DNA from: Cytophagales bacterium
GTDB taxonomy: Bacteria; Bacteroidota; Bacteroidia; Cytophagales; Spirosomataceae
Length of the DNA: 64,000 nucleotides
Assembly (NCBI GenBank): GCA_013298125.1
Contig: JAAFJP010000003.1
Location: 1 to 64,000, forward strand
Reading direction: 5' to 3'
Part shown: piece after piece, positions 1-10,300 of the stretch
Numbering within the stretch: the stretch's first letter is position 1
Layout: each line of letters begins with the position of its first letter
Notes under the pieces: model-generated
The model's input: only the letters and a program-made list of their open reading frames with translations
Told to the model about the DNA's origin: nothing
Databases searched by the model: none
Made by a program: the position numbers and the translations under genes

Positions 1-1
1 T

Positions 2-103
2 AAAACAGCTAAAAGACGGTTTAAAATCCAACTCGACGAATACATCACAGCTCTAATTGTGGAGGCTTGTGGTGGTGATTCTTCTAAGTGGAAATTCGGA
101 TAA
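2..103 (+). CDS. 3' end of an unidentified protein gene (partial)
   Basis: Frame 2 is open from the window edge to a TAA at 101-103 and encodes 33 residues ending ...SSKWKFG. The composition looks like coding sequence, with mixed charged and aliphatic residues. There is no start in the window and the stretch is too short to assign a family. It converges on the gene ending at 462. It could be a chance open frame, so confidence is moderate. Confidence 0.4.
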   Translation, partial: KTAKRRFKIQLDEYITALIVEACGGDSSKWKFG

Positions 104-461
104 CTAACTTCCGAACACCCGTAGTTGGAAACCTGTCAGTCGGTTAAATAACAGGTTGGAAACCTGTCCTACTTGAGAAAATGCAAAGCGAAAAAACACC
201 TTCGAATGTACTCGTGACTAAATCAATCAACTCCAAGAGGGCGTTAGCTATACGCTCTTTTAATTTCCTGGAAATCTCACTGTAAAAGAGCGTATAGCTA
301 ACTTGCCCTCACAGTAAAGATTGAGTTAGTGATGCTGGTATAGTCATGTTTCACGAACGACGAAACATCGTTCCTTCCTTTCGGAATGCAAGGTTTTTGT
401 GTTTTTCGCTTTGCGGTTGCAAATTAATTGATTATTTGTACTTAACAAATATTTTGTAAAG
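104..461. repeat. Gene-free 358-bp gap made of nested inverted repeats
   Basis: No gene is visible here. Three layers of repeat are present. A small hairpin, ACAGGTTGGAAACCTGT, lies at 151-167. An imperfect inverted repeat pairs 237-262 (GAGGGCGTTAGCTATACGCT...) with 283-310. An outer pair matches GCAAAGCGAAAAA near 184 with its complement TTTTTCGCTTTGC near 403-415. The arrangement suggests several palindromic intergenic elements lying next to or inside one another between two convergent genes. Confidence 0.7.
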
Positions 462-1430
462 TTACTTTTTAGTTAAGTAGTTACTAAGTTTAATAGAGTC
501 CTCAATACCAATATACACCCAAGGTTTTTCTGTCATAAAAGTATGACGTTTCCATAAAATGTTAGCTTTTTCCCAATCCATCATTCGATGAAAAATAAAT
601 AAAAAATAATTATTGACGATTGGTTTCAAGATACTTAACTCTCCAAAATCATTTTGATTTTCAAATAAAGTATATACGGTATTTCTTACATTTTCCTCTT
701 TCCAAAATGCTTTTGCTCCATCATTATCCTCATCTAAATACTTTATTTTCACCCAATCTTCAACAAATGAATATAAGGGTAGTACTGAAAATAAAGGGTG
801 TCTATTACTTTTTTCCAATCCTTCGATAGCAAAATTGTACATCTCTTCTCTTGACCCTCCCCATTTATAACTCAAATTTGCAATCATTTTTAAATAAGCC
901 CCAATATGTAGAGGTTCAATAGCAATTGCCTTCTCGTAATATTCCATTTTTGTATCTTTACTTGCACCTTCTCCCATCAATATTTGTAGCATTCTTGTAT
1001 ATGCCTCTGCATGATTTGGATTTAGTTCGATAGCTCTTTGCAATGCTTTCTTTGCTTCATTTAAATAGTCAAAAAACGATGACCATTGACTATCTTTTAC
1101 TTCATCAGCCAATGCCCCCGAGCGTGCCTCCCATGCAAGAAATATCATATTTGTTCCATAAAAAAGGTTAGCTAAATGAGAGTTTGGCGATTTTTGATGC
1201 CATTTTCGTATTTGCTTCGTAAAAGTATAACCCAACGCCATATCATCTAAAATTAGCATTTGGATGTCCCAACTATAAGGTTCAAAGTGTTTTGTAAAAG
1301 TCTCAAAATCTGTGATTGTTAACAAGTCTCCAAAAGTTTCTGATACAACAAGTCCCAGGGATGGATCAGGGTTTCTTCTAACATATAGGTTGTTTTTTCC
1401 AAATAGGGCTTTAAATATTCTTACTATCAT
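462..1430 (-). CDS. TPR-like repeat protein of unknown function
   Basis: This 322-residue protein is probably cytoplasmic; no signal peptide or membrane segment is seen. Residues about 124-185 hold two helical hairpins of tetratricopeptide type (ALQRAIELNPNHAEAY and YYEKAIAIEPLHIGAY), including the small/large residue pattern and the helix-breaking Pro. The flanking regions are aromatic-rich and probably helical too. I do not recognise the whole protein. It is the last gene of a minus-strand run and lies 33 bp after the SWIM gene, so it may be co-transcribed with it. A scaffold role is inferred only from the TPRs. Confidence 0.7.
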   Translation of the reverse strand: MIVRIFKALFGKNNLYVRRNPDPSLGLVVSETFGDLLTITDFETFTKHFEPYSWDIQMLILDDMALGYTFTKQIRKWHQKSPNSHLANLFYGTNMIFLAWEARSGALADEVKDSQWSSFFDYLNEAKKALQRAIELNPNHAEAYTRMLQILMGEGASKDTKMEYYEKAIAIEPLHIGAYLKMIANLSYKWGGSREEMYNFAIEGLEKSNRHPLFSVLPLYSFVEDWVKIKYLDEDNDGAKAFWKEENVRNTVYTLFENQNDFGELSILKPIVNNYFLFIFHRMMDWEKANILWKRHTFMTEKPWVYIGIEDSIKLSNYLTKK

Positions 1431-1463
1431 TTGTTTGAAAATTATGGTTTATAATTGTTGATT

Positions 1464-3107
1464 TTAACTATTTCTTTCTCTGTTTTCAATCCTCAAAGCA
1501 ATTATATGCTCGCAGGGTCCTTTGAAAAGTTTGTTATGGATATAAAAATCACAGTCGCAAGTAGCTTGGGCGATTCTTTCGTCGTTGTCGATGATTACGG
1601 TTGGATTAAAAACTCTATTAGGCGATTTTACAGTGCCTGATAATCGTAATCCGTTCGCTGTTTTTTCTGAAATAAGATTTACTTTTTTCTCCAAAATAAA
1701 CTTATTTGCCGCCTCTTCTCGTGGATTGTCAAAACGTAATTTATGAATTGGTAAAGGCTCTCTTGATAGTTCACGAATCCGATAAACGCCTTGATTGAGG
1801 TCAAAAATCGTCTTGCCCGCTTGTGTGAATGTACCCAATGCACCCAAAACGGTTTTGGTGTCGGTGTTCAATCTTTTGGCGAGGGATTCGGGCTTTTCAA
1901 ACCAATTTTCTCGAAGGGCATTGTAAATATTTTGAGCCGTAAAACCATCTACTTCTGCCCGAGGAGCCATTAAATCAAAATTACCTGACCTCGACCAGTC
2001 ATTGGCAGACCAACCCGAAAGTCCGAGTGTGAAGGTCATATCACCCAAGTCTGCCACATAAAAAGAGGGTAAACCCGAACCCGTAAGATGAACCGTAAAC
2101 TTCTTCGCCATCGGAATTAATCTTTCTAAAATCAACAGCCTTCTACGCCCCCAAATTCTGATGGTTTTTGCTTCGTTTCCATGGTAAATTGAACGAGAAC
2201 AAATAATTTCTTTATTGAAAGGTTCAAAAAGTAGTGTGATTGGCTCGTTGGGTTTCAGGATAAATTTAATCGAACGTGGACCTTCTTTTTCCTTGAATCG
2301 CCTCATTAACAGACAGATGTTGTAAATATCCATCGGGTGCAAATCAAAAGTAGTCATCGGCAAGGTCATTGCGGAACTTACTTGCAAAAAACCACGCACC
2401 CAACTATCTGGCAGATCGATTTTTACTTCTTTATAATCGTCTTCGTTGGTTGTTTTTACTTCAAAACCAGAAGGGTCAATCTTGAAATCTGTTTCTTTAT
2501 AATCTCTTATTTTTTGAAATTCATTGTACAAATTTTGTGAATAATCAATGTTAGTAGTGCCACATTCAAACTCGTTGATTTCTTTGAAAACGTTGTAGTT
2601 AGACTCTAATTTGCCATAAGTAGATTCGTCCTGACTAAAACATTCAAAAAATACTTCGTCTGGATGCACTGTAATCACGGGGTCAAGGACAAACCAAGCG
2701 TCTCGGTCTTTTTCATAGAGATAATCAAAATATTTTCTTTGAGATTTGTAATACGGACTCAACACACGGTCTTTTTCTTTATAAATTCCTTGCAATTCTT
2801 CACGAATCGCCCCCATGCGGTCTTTGGCAGATTGAATATCATACTCAGCCATGTACTCCGAAAGCCAGATTTTTTCTTGCTGTGCTGCCCATTCTTTATA
2901 GGCAGTTTTATCTTTGGGTTTGAACCTCATATCCGACACTACGACATCATGCAGAGCAGACATCGCCTCACGGAAAGCCAGTTTTTTATGGAGTTTACCC
3001 ACGAAAAAAGTAGGCTCACGAAGCGTATCGGGAGCAAAGGACATTCCAACGGAGTTGGCATTGCTGGTGATGGAGCTACTGCCACCGTATTTGTAGTTGA
3101 ATAGCAT
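1464..3107 (-). CDS. SWIM zinc-finger domain protein
   Basis: A 547-residue protein whose C-terminus carries a SWIM zinc-binding motif, CxC...CxH, at about C517, C519, C532 and H534 (CDCDFY...GPCEH). SWIM domains bind DNA or protein and occur in bacterial genes clustered with MoxR ATPases, VWA proteins and MolR-type WGR proteins (E. coli yehQ near yehI/yehL/yehP, recalled). The long N-terminal part has no motif I can name. Ten bases separate it from the transglutaminase-like gene upstream, so the two probably share a transcript. Two WGR-domain genes lie further upstream on the same strand, which fits the MolR/SWIM association. No MoxR or VWA gene is in view. Confidence 0.8.
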   Translation of the reverse strand: MLFNYKYGGSSSITSNANSVGMSFAPDTLREPTFFVGKLHKKLAFREAMSALHDVVVSDMRFKPKDKTAYKEWAAQQEKIWLSEYMAEYDIQSAKDRMGAIREELQGIYKEKDRVLSPYYKSQRKYFDYLYEKDRDAWFVLDPVITVHPDEVFFECFSQDESTYGKLESNYNVFKEINEFECGTTNIDYSQNLYNEFQKIRDYKETDFKIDPSGFEVKTTNEDDYKEVKIDLPDSWVRGFLQVSSAMTLPMTTFDLHPMDIYNICLLMRRFKEKEGPRSIKFILKPNEPITLLFEPFNKEIICSRSIYHGNEAKTIRIWGRRRLLILERLIPMAKKFTVHLTGSGLPSFYVADLGDMTFTLGLSGWSANDWSRSGNFDLMAPRAEVDGFTAQNIYNALRENWFEKPESLAKRLNTDTKTVLGALGTFTQAGKTIFDLNQGVYRIRELSREPLPIHKLRFDNPREEAANKFILEKKVNLISEKTANGLRLSGTVKSPNRVFNPTVIIDNDERIAQATCDCDFYIHNKLFKGPCEHIIALRIENRERNS

Positions 3108-3117
3108 AGAGTTGATT

Positions 3118-4251
3118 TTATTTTTTTGTTAAACTTTCTAACCTACTAATAGCCGTATTCAAGAAGTTCCTTTCTTCAATAAATTCTTTTTCTGCTTTTT
3201 TAAAACTTGCTTTGACATCATCTGTTTGATAATAAAAAATACTATTTTGTATTTGATATTCATCAATTTTTTCATAACATTTTTTTAAGTATTTCAAATA
3301 ATTTTCCTGAGCATTTAATCTTGGTAATAGATCTTTTTTAAAACCTGAAATATATTTTGGGTCATCTCTACTTCTTTTATTGAATATTTCAATAATTTTA
3401 AACTTTAAATCATAATATTTTTTGGTATTTTCATTAAAAACTTTTCCGTGATAACGATAAATTTCGATTGAACCATAAATCGAATGGACACCTTGTTTGA
3501 CTATTCTATCCATTGAATTTAAAAACTGGTTATGTTTATTTAACATCTCAAATTTGTTAAGAGAATCTTTTAAATTAAAACTCAAATCAAATTTTGTATC
3601 AGTCTCTTGTGATTCTTTACTTTTCCAATGAGAAAATATAATTGGGTTATCAATAAGTTGCCAAATTGGGTCTAATGGAAAATGGTATTTTGAAAAATAA
3701 AATGGGTCTGACATTAAAAATAAATAACTTATTTCGTTGTCAACCTCTCCAGTTTTTTTGTATTTGTAGAAATTGGAATCCCATGTAGGGTCTCCCAAAT
3801 ACCATTTGTTGTTTACTTTATAGACAACCCAAGCGTGAAAAACTTTTTCATTTACTTCATTTAAGAGTTTAGCATAACCAACAATGAAGAAAGACTTTAT
3901 TCCTGAATGTTCACACAAGGCTGAAAAAAGATATGAATAACCCGCACAAACAGCCTTACGAGTTGATAATGTTGTAGAACAATAATCTATCTTGGGTGTA
4001 CTGTTAATAATATTTTGATTTATTAACAGTTCAGCACGTAAAGAATCGTAATCAATATTTTTAACAACCCAATCATATATTGCGATAACCTTTAAAGAAT
4101 CATTGGCTAAACCTTGTGTTATTTGTAACGCTATTTTTTTTGTTTCGGGAGTATCATCGTAAAGAAAATCATTAGATTTGGGATTTATCTGACAAAATCC
4201 ATTTAACTGATAAATGAACAATGTAAAAAAGGTAAAATAGAATCTTGACAT
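3118..4251 (-). CDS. Exported transglutaminase-like (papain-fold) protein
   Basis: I chose the ATG at 4251 because it gives a 377-residue protein starting with a clean signal peptide (SRFYFTFFTLFIYQLNGFCQ). An upstream in-frame ATG at 4284 would put 11 residues before it. The transglutaminase-like catalytic triad is visible: Cys102 in RKAVCAGYS, His139 in VFHAWVVYK and Asp154 in YLGDPTWD. Such domains act as peptidases or amidases in bacteria; the substrate is unknown. The C-terminal half is lysine-rich and probably helical. The gene sits between a small membrane-protein gene and the SWIM gene on the same strand with short gaps. Confidence 0.8.
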   Translation of the reverse strand: MSRFYFTFFTLFIYQLNGFCQINPKSNDFLYDDTPETKKIALQITQGLANDSLKVIAIYDWVVKNIDYDSLRAELLINQNIINSTPKIDYCSTTLSTRKAVCAGYSYLFSALCEHSGIKSFFIVGYAKLLNEVNEKVFHAWVVYKVNNKWYLGDPTWDSNFYKYKKTGEVDNEISYLFLMSDPFYFSKYHFPLDPIWQLIDNPIIFSHWKSKESQETDTKFDLSFNLKDSLNKFEMLNKHNQFLNSMDRIVKQGVHSIYGSIEIYRYHGKVFNENTKKYYDLKFKIIEIFNKRSRDDPKYISGFKKDLLPRLNAQENYLKYLKKCYEKIDEYQIQNSIFYYQTDDVKASFKKAEKEFIEERNFLNTAISRLESLTKK

Positions 4252-4305
4252 CTTGTTATTGGCTATTTCTAAAATACAATTCATTTTTGAAGATTTCTCT
4301 AAATA

Positions 4306-4935
4306 TTAAATAATTTGTTGTTTACCCTTAATAATTAACCCAATTGCAACCACGAACGTAATTAGTGGAAAAGCAAAAACCACTTGGTCTAATGCGATAT
4401 TTACCAGAGTTACTATAATCGAAATTATGATTAGTAAATATCCAATTTTAATGTTTCGAGAACCTTTCTTTCTAAGTTCAATTTTCAACTCTTCATCTTC
4501 AATTTCATTAATATCAAATTCTTGTTTAACTTTTTGAGAAATTTCTTCTTCATCTAACCCTTCTTCTCTTAACGATAAAATATATTTGTATTTAACTTGA
4601 AGGCTATCAACCTCTTCGTTCATAAAATCTAAGATATTTACACCCTTACTTTTCAAATCCATTTGGATGCTTTCAATCGACTCCCCTAAATTAATCCTTT
4701 CTATAACTATTTCTGAAATTTCAATTTCTGTCAATTCTGATAAAGGTTTTTCAAGAGTTGGGACATGACTTTTTAGATTGTATGCTACCTCAAATTCATC
4801 ACGACTAATTAGTTCGTTTTGTATTATTGAAATTGTTTCAGGTGCAATCTTTTCTGGATTTTTAGCAATTTTAAGGAGTTCATCCGTAGATAATTGTTTG
4901 TAGTGATTGATTAATAATTGAATCGGATTTTCCAT
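4306..4935 (-). CDS. Small protein with two C-terminal membrane segments, unknown function
   Basis: The protein has 209 residues. Residues 1-155 are acidic and helical (STDELLKIAKNPEKI, GLDEEEISQKVKQEF). Residues about 162-205 form two hydrophobic segments separated by a short turn (GYLLIIISIIVTLVNIAL; VFAFPLITFVVAIGLII), so the N-terminal part probably faces the cytoplasm. I do not recognise a family. It lies in the same-strand run between the WGR-propeller gene and the transglutaminase-like gene. A perfect 11-bp hairpin (5016-5042) lies between it and the WGR gene. Confidence 0.65.
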   Translation of the reverse strand: MENPIQLLINHYKQLSTDELLKIAKNPEKIAPETISIIQNELISRDEFEVAYNLKSHVPTLEKPLSELTEIEISEIVIERINLGESIESIQMDLKSKGVNILDFMNEEVDSLQVKYKYILSLREEGLDEEEISQKVKQEFDINEIEDEELKIELRKKGSRNIKIGYLLIIISIIVTLVNIALDQVVFAFPLITFVVAIGLIIKGKQQII

Positions 4936-5015
4936 GTATTTTAATGTATAAGTTGGATATTACTATTCTGTGATTGATAATAGGTACTTTTATAACTCAA
5001 ATAAAGCCATTTTTT

Positions 5016-5042
5016 GATTGATAAAATGTAGTTTTATCAATC
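5016..5042. repeat. Perfect 11-bp hairpin
   Basis: GATTGATAAAA and TTTTATCAATC are separated by a 5-base loop, just after the stop of the WGR-propeller gene. On the minus strand no T-run follows it, so it does not look like a standard intrinsic terminator for that gene. It may still act as a processing or attenuation site. Confidence 0.5.
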
Positions 5043-5060
5043 ATTTCTATAAATCAAACC

Positions 5061-6497
5061 TCAATTTCCCTTCAAAATATTCCCAAACACCCGATAAAAA
5101 CCTGTCTGAGCGGCTTCACGGATTTCATCTACGATATAAATCGTCCCTTCTTCTCTTAGGTTTTTAGGAAATTGTACGTGCCAATCTTTGTGATAACCGT
5201 CCGAGAGAACTTTTACTCTTAATTTACTACCTTCTTTTACACATTGTACTCGTACGCCTGTGGCATTGGCGGAGGCTGTTTCCAAGACTACCGTATCGCT
5301 GACTGTCAATGATTGTGTGCGTTGAGAAGCGGCAATTTTTACGTCTTTAATCGTAGGTACAATGCCCTCTTGTGCCTGAGTGATGGCTTCTTGCTTGGCA
5401 TCAATACACGCCATTACGCCGTCTGTGGTAACGATGTACAATTTTTCATCGAAATATTGCATCGAAAATGCTGAACCACAACCCGTTGCAAATTTCCAAC
5501 GACGAGTTCCGTCTGCATCAAAACAGTAGATTGACGAGTAATTATCTCCTGCAAAAACAAACTCACCATTTGGCGATGTCGCACATGAAAAAACAGTATG
5601 GTCTGTTTTATAAGTATTGACCAAAGTACCTGTTTTTGAAAATGCTTGTACAGAATTTGCTCCTGTGGCGGCATAAACTTTATCGTTTTCCATCCACCCA
5701 AAAAGGACAGCATCGTTGGTTTTTGCTTCCCATTCTATTTTTCCATCGGGACCATTGTAGGCAACAATTCCTTTTGAATCTCCACAAAAAACCTTTCCAT
5801 AATCATCACATCGCATCATCCATGCTGCCGTGCCTTTTTGTTTATTTGTCCATTGTTCTTCGTCTTCGTAGTTGATTACTGTGGCATTTCCGCCCGCATC
5901 CGATACCCCCAAAATTCCGTCATTGATGTCAATCCAGTAGATTTCGATTTTGTCAGAAATCTCGTAAGACAAACGTGGACGCTTGCCCGTGAGGTCATAC
6001 ACATTGCCATCGTCGCAACCTACATATATCCAGTCATTATCCGCCACAATACATTTTACGCCATCTGGTAGCCTTTGGTGAAGTTCCACTTCGCCCGCAT
6101 GACTCAGGCGGAAAACATCACCGTCTTCGTTGCCAGCCCAACAACTTTTGGCATCAATATAAATCCCGAAGGCAGCCGAACCCGTGTTGAATTTCCATGT
6201 GATTGGCAGTTTTTGCTTAACCGTCGATGAATTACTCTGAATCACACGGCGACTGATGGCACGACTTAGGCGTTGTCCCATGACTGCCTCGGCATAGCCT
6301 TTCTTGGTTTTTTCTTTTACCTTTTTAGCGGCAAAAGCCAAAGCATCAGCCTCCGAAGTAAAGGCACTCGAAGAAGATTGACCATTGTCGCCAATTCGTC
6401 CATAACGAATACTAACCGAAAGTCCATCGACAATTACTTCATAAAATTTATGACTTGAACCTTCGTCTTCTGATAATTCTAAATAAGTTTTTTGCAT
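5061..6497 (-). CDS. WGR domain protein with beta-propeller
   Basis: A 478-residue protein. Residues 1-75 form a WGR domain: it starts MQKTYLELSEDEGSSHKFYEV, has the core RYGRIGDNGQ (the W of WGR is replaced by Y) and continues with the usual AKKVKEKTKKGY helix. WGR domains bind nucleic acid ends in PARPs and occur in the bacterial MolR group. Residues about 95-370 contain repeated strands of the type GNVYDL, GIVAYNG, SIYCFDADGTRRWKFATG and KLYIVTTDGVMACIDA, which is a PQQ/WD-like propeller. No signal peptide is seen. Its neighbours, a second and much larger WGR protein and a SWIM protein on the same strand, suggest a common module. Confidence 0.8.
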   Translation of the reverse strand: MQKTYLELSEDEGSSHKFYEVIVDGLSVSIRYGRIGDNGQSSSSAFTSEADALAFAAKKVKEKTKKGYAEAVMGQRLSRAISRRVIQSNSSTVKQKLPITWKFNTGSAAFGIYIDAKSCWAGNEDGDVFRLSHAGEVELHQRLPDGVKCIVADNDWIYVGCDDGNVYDLTGKRPRLSYEISDKIEIYWIDINDGILGVSDAGGNATVINYEDEEQWTNKQKGTAAWMMRCDDYGKVFCGDSKGIVAYNGPDGKIEWEAKTNDAVLFGWMENDKVYAATGANSVQAFSKTGTLVNTYKTDHTVFSCATSPNGEFVFAGDNYSSIYCFDADGTRRWKFATGCGSAFSMQYFDEKLYIVTTDGVMACIDAKQEAITQAQEGIVPTIKDVKIAASQRTQSLTVSDTVVLETASANATGVRVQCVKEGSKLRVKVLSDGYHKDWHVQFPKNLREEGTIYIVDEIREAAQTGFYRVFGNILKGN

Positions 6498-6696
6498 TTT
6501 GTTTTATGGGTTTGTTGGTAAAAAATAGCAAATTGTGATTTTTAGTAGGCTTAAATGGAAACTGTCACAATTTTATCTCTTTAAACTGTATAATTTAGAT
6601 TTACAAGGTTAAGTATCTCCGATGCTAATTTGTATGATATTTTTTTTCTACAAAGGTTACACTTCTCCGAAGTATAGTTATGACTTCGATTATTTT

Positions 6697-7284
6697 TTAG
6701 GAATTATCATCTATGAACTCACAATATGAAACTTTCTCATTGTTAAAGTAAACCCTTAACGAAGAATCATAAATTACCTTTTTAGTTCCTAATCGAAACG
6801 TATGAACTTGGTTATTAACAGATTGCGACTTTGAATAAAAATGTTTGTTGAACTCAATCAAGGAAGTATTTTTATCAATCTTAAAACCATTAATTGTCAC
6901 GAACCAATTATCTTTAAAATCAACTAAATTTACAGAATAAGGATTGGGATTTTGCTTTAACCAGTTATCTAACAAGTTTTCCGAAACCTCTGTACATACT
7001 CCGTAGTTACTTTTTTTCCAAAAAATATTCTCAGAAGTGCAATATTCACCTTCATGTCTAATAATTGTATCAGGTTTACCGAAATGATTTTCAAGGTATT
7101 TTTTTGATACATTGAAAGATTCAAAACCATTCACTTTAATTGAATCTACATGGAGAAAAATGACTTCATTTTGTTTTTGGATAGACATAGATATTTTCCC
7201 ATCGAGTTCTTGTTTTTTATCTTTCGTTTTGCCACAACATATTAGTAGTAAAGCAAAAGCTATTATTTGGAGATATTTCAACAT
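6697..7284 (-). CDS. Predicted lipoprotein, unknown function
   Basis: A 195-residue protein starting MLKYLQIIAFALLLICCG, a signal peptide ending in a lipobox-like LLICC-G, so a lipid-anchored envelope protein is likely. The mature part has alternating strands and no motif I know. It lies between the two WGR genes on the same strand, with gaps of about 200 bp and 76 bp. Membership in that group is unproven. The 200-bp gap before the next gene has a small hairpin (CGAAGT...ACTTCG near 6676-6696) just downstream of the stop. Confidence 0.65.
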   Translation of the reverse strand: MLKYLQIIAFALLLICCGKTKDKKQELDGKISMSIQKQNEVIFLHVDSIKVNGFESFNVSKKYLENHFGKPDTIIRHEGEYCTSENIFWKKSNYGVCTEVSENLLDNWLKQNPNPYSVNLVDFKDNWFVTINGFKIDKNTSLIEFNKHFYSKSQSVNNQVHTFRLGTKKVIYDSSLRVYFNNEKVSYCEFIDDNS

Positions 7285-7360
7285 TTGATTTAACTATTTT
7301 TTGTTTGTAAAATCTATTCTTCAATTGTATCGGCACTATCGACACAATTGTCTCCAAAAT

Positions 7361-10300
7361 CTATCTCGTTTCAAACTCAACCACTTTCAAAGGCAAATAT
7401 AAACCCTCAAATCGTTCCTGCAATGACCGCATAATAGTTATACAAGTGGCTTTGTCTTCGATGGAAACCGTGGCTGAAACATCTCTCAAAATATCCGAAA
7501 CCACCGTTGCCGATGCTTCTGATTTAAGGGCTTCTTGATGTAAAAAACTGAAAATTCTTGATTTTGAACTTCGCCCTTTGTTCACTCTCGTAAGTATTGA
7601 ACGGAAATAATAATCTAAGTTTTTCAATTTCTCCGCATCATTCACGGCAAATCTTTCTAAATAATTGGTGGCAAATAATTGTACGCCCAAACTTGGATGC
7701 TGACTCAATTTTAACAAATATTCCTCACCCTGACCATCTTCAAAGAAACGACTAATCAATTCTCGCCCGAAGGCTTCAATATCTGGTCTAACCGAATCTG
7801 CAATGCCAATCAAAACCTCTGGTGTCCAATCGTTTACGTCAAAATTATCTCTGAAATAACGAATGGCAAAGTCTCGGCTATCATCCCACTTGGCATCTAA
7901 AATTCGGATGGATTCTTCTCTTTCAAACTTAATTCTGGCAGTATTTTTTGTAAAATAATTCCAGGTCCATTGACGTATATTTACTTGTTCGTGGTTTGAA
8001 AAATTAATTATCTGCCTCATAGTCAATGAATTAGCATCAATGTATTTGTTCAACAAGACCATTCCTAAATCTTGGGCAGGGACATAGTTTGAGTGAATCA
8101 ATCGAATTGTGGTATTGGCATCAACCGCATGGAGATGTTCGACCAACTGAGTTGTGAGCATCTTTAAAACGTCTTCGTGCAGTCCTTCGTAAGGCTCTTT
8201 TTTCATCAACAAAGGCACAAGGTAATTGACCAAAGCATCCGCAAAAGGCTTGTCGGTGGCAATACGATTTTTTTGTTCCGTCAATAACTCGCTTCCCGCC
8301 TGACGAACTTGCTCAAACGGACTCGCCAATAAAGAACAAAGCATTTCAGCAGAAATTTGGGCATTTTTTAGAATTATAATCTTAACCGCAAAAACTTGGA
8401 CAGCTTCCACTTCTGAACTCAACAAATCCAAAATGACCTGATTGCTAACATTTTGCAAAGCATCAGAACAGTTTTTGAGTAAAATCCTTGTCCCGTCCTT
8501 GATGATGGCGTTATTGAGGTCGTTATTTTCTTGGAAAGTCGATAAAAGTGATACACTTCGCCCTACTAAAAGTTGTTGTTGGACTTCGTTGATATTTCGT
8601 TTTATCAATGACATTGTAGCCCACAAACGCACATCTTCATACTTTGAAAATACCAAATTTGTCACAAAAGCCGACTCACCCAAGTACGCCTCAACATCCT
8701 TCTCAATTATCTCCAATCCAAACTTTCTTGCCTCAAGCAAAGGACTATTCAATAGTGAAATCGTGATGGCTTTATCGGGATTTTCAGTGAGTTTTTCTTT
8801 GACTAATTCCAAACCAAAACCTGCTGTAATTAAGTATTCGGAAGCCAAGAATTGATGAATTAGTGGAAAATCAATTCGCTCTTTAATCTTCTGATAATCA
8901 GGATGTTCAATGAGATTCTGTACTGCAAATCCATGAATTTCATCGACTCGTGCTTTCAACAATAATTGAATGTAAGCCTGCGGAATATTGTCCCACAAAT
9001 GCGGATATAATTCTTCTCGTTTACGTGTTGGTTTGGTGGGTATTGGCTTAGGGATAATCGATTGACTAACATGCTGTTCAATAGGTTTTTCTTCATTTTT
9101 TTTCTTTGAAAACATAGAAAAAACCGAATCAAAAACACGATTCAACACGCCCCCTTGTTGTTGGTCTTGGGCAGTATTGAGGCTTCGGGTATTTTGCGAC
9201 CTATTTGGAATGTTGATTTTATTATTATCGGACACAAACCAACTTTTACCATTAAAAGTCAATCTATCGCCTCCACCGTGCAAAATCAAATTCATAAAAA
9301 CCGCATCTGCATAAGCTGGGAAGTATTTTTGATAGCTCCTATAACCATTTTGCCAAGAATATTCCGTAACCGAATACTCGGCTTTATAGTCCGTTTTTGA
9401 ATCATAAGCAAGTAAAATCGACATCGCTAATTTCACATATTCTTGCTGATTTCGTTGCCCTAACTCGTTCAAATTTCGTAAAGTTCTACGAATCAAATAT
9501 GCCCTTGTGCGGTCTGAGTAGGCAATTCTACTATTTTTCTTTTTTAATTCAGCCTTGACCTTAATTTGCTGACCAATAGCTGAAATGTAAAAGCTACTTT
9601 CACGACCGTCTTCTTCATAACCATAATAATCAATGGGAATTTTGAACATTTCGAGGGTTCTTTCAAAGCGATACGATAGTAAACCCAAGACCTCAAAATC
9701 ATCCCGAACCTCAGCAATTTTCAAGATATGACGAACAGGTTTAAAGAAATTAGCTTTCAAAGGAATCTCTCTAAAAATGGCAACTAATTCTTTTTTAAGT
9801 ATCTGATTATCAATGGATAAAATGTATAAATCTTCTAAGAAATCAAACTCTCCTGTTAGGTTTAAGCTAATTTTTTCTTGTAAAATTTTTCCTAAAACTT
9901 CTACATTCGTAAGTGCGTTTTTAAGGTCTTCTGGAAGACGATTGAGGTAATAATTAAGATGCTCTTGGCGGGCATCTCCTTTCAATACTTGCACCAAACC
10001 TTCCCCAGCTATTCTACGAGTTTTTTCAGTATATTTTTGATTAGAAAAATATACATTCATCGTCCTTTCGGCGGAGGCATCACCCATGCGAGCCAACGCC
10101 CACAAGGCACAATAACGTTGCATTTCGTCTCCTCTATCGGTCAGTCGGATGATAAATGGGACGGCTTCTTGCAGTTTTAGTTCGCCTGCACGCCAAATCA
10201 CCCTCGATGCTTTCCATTCAGTTTTGTAAGGATTTGTCCCCGTAACAAAGCCTTGAAGCCGTTTCATAATGGCATTATCAGAGAAATTAGCATTGGGTAA

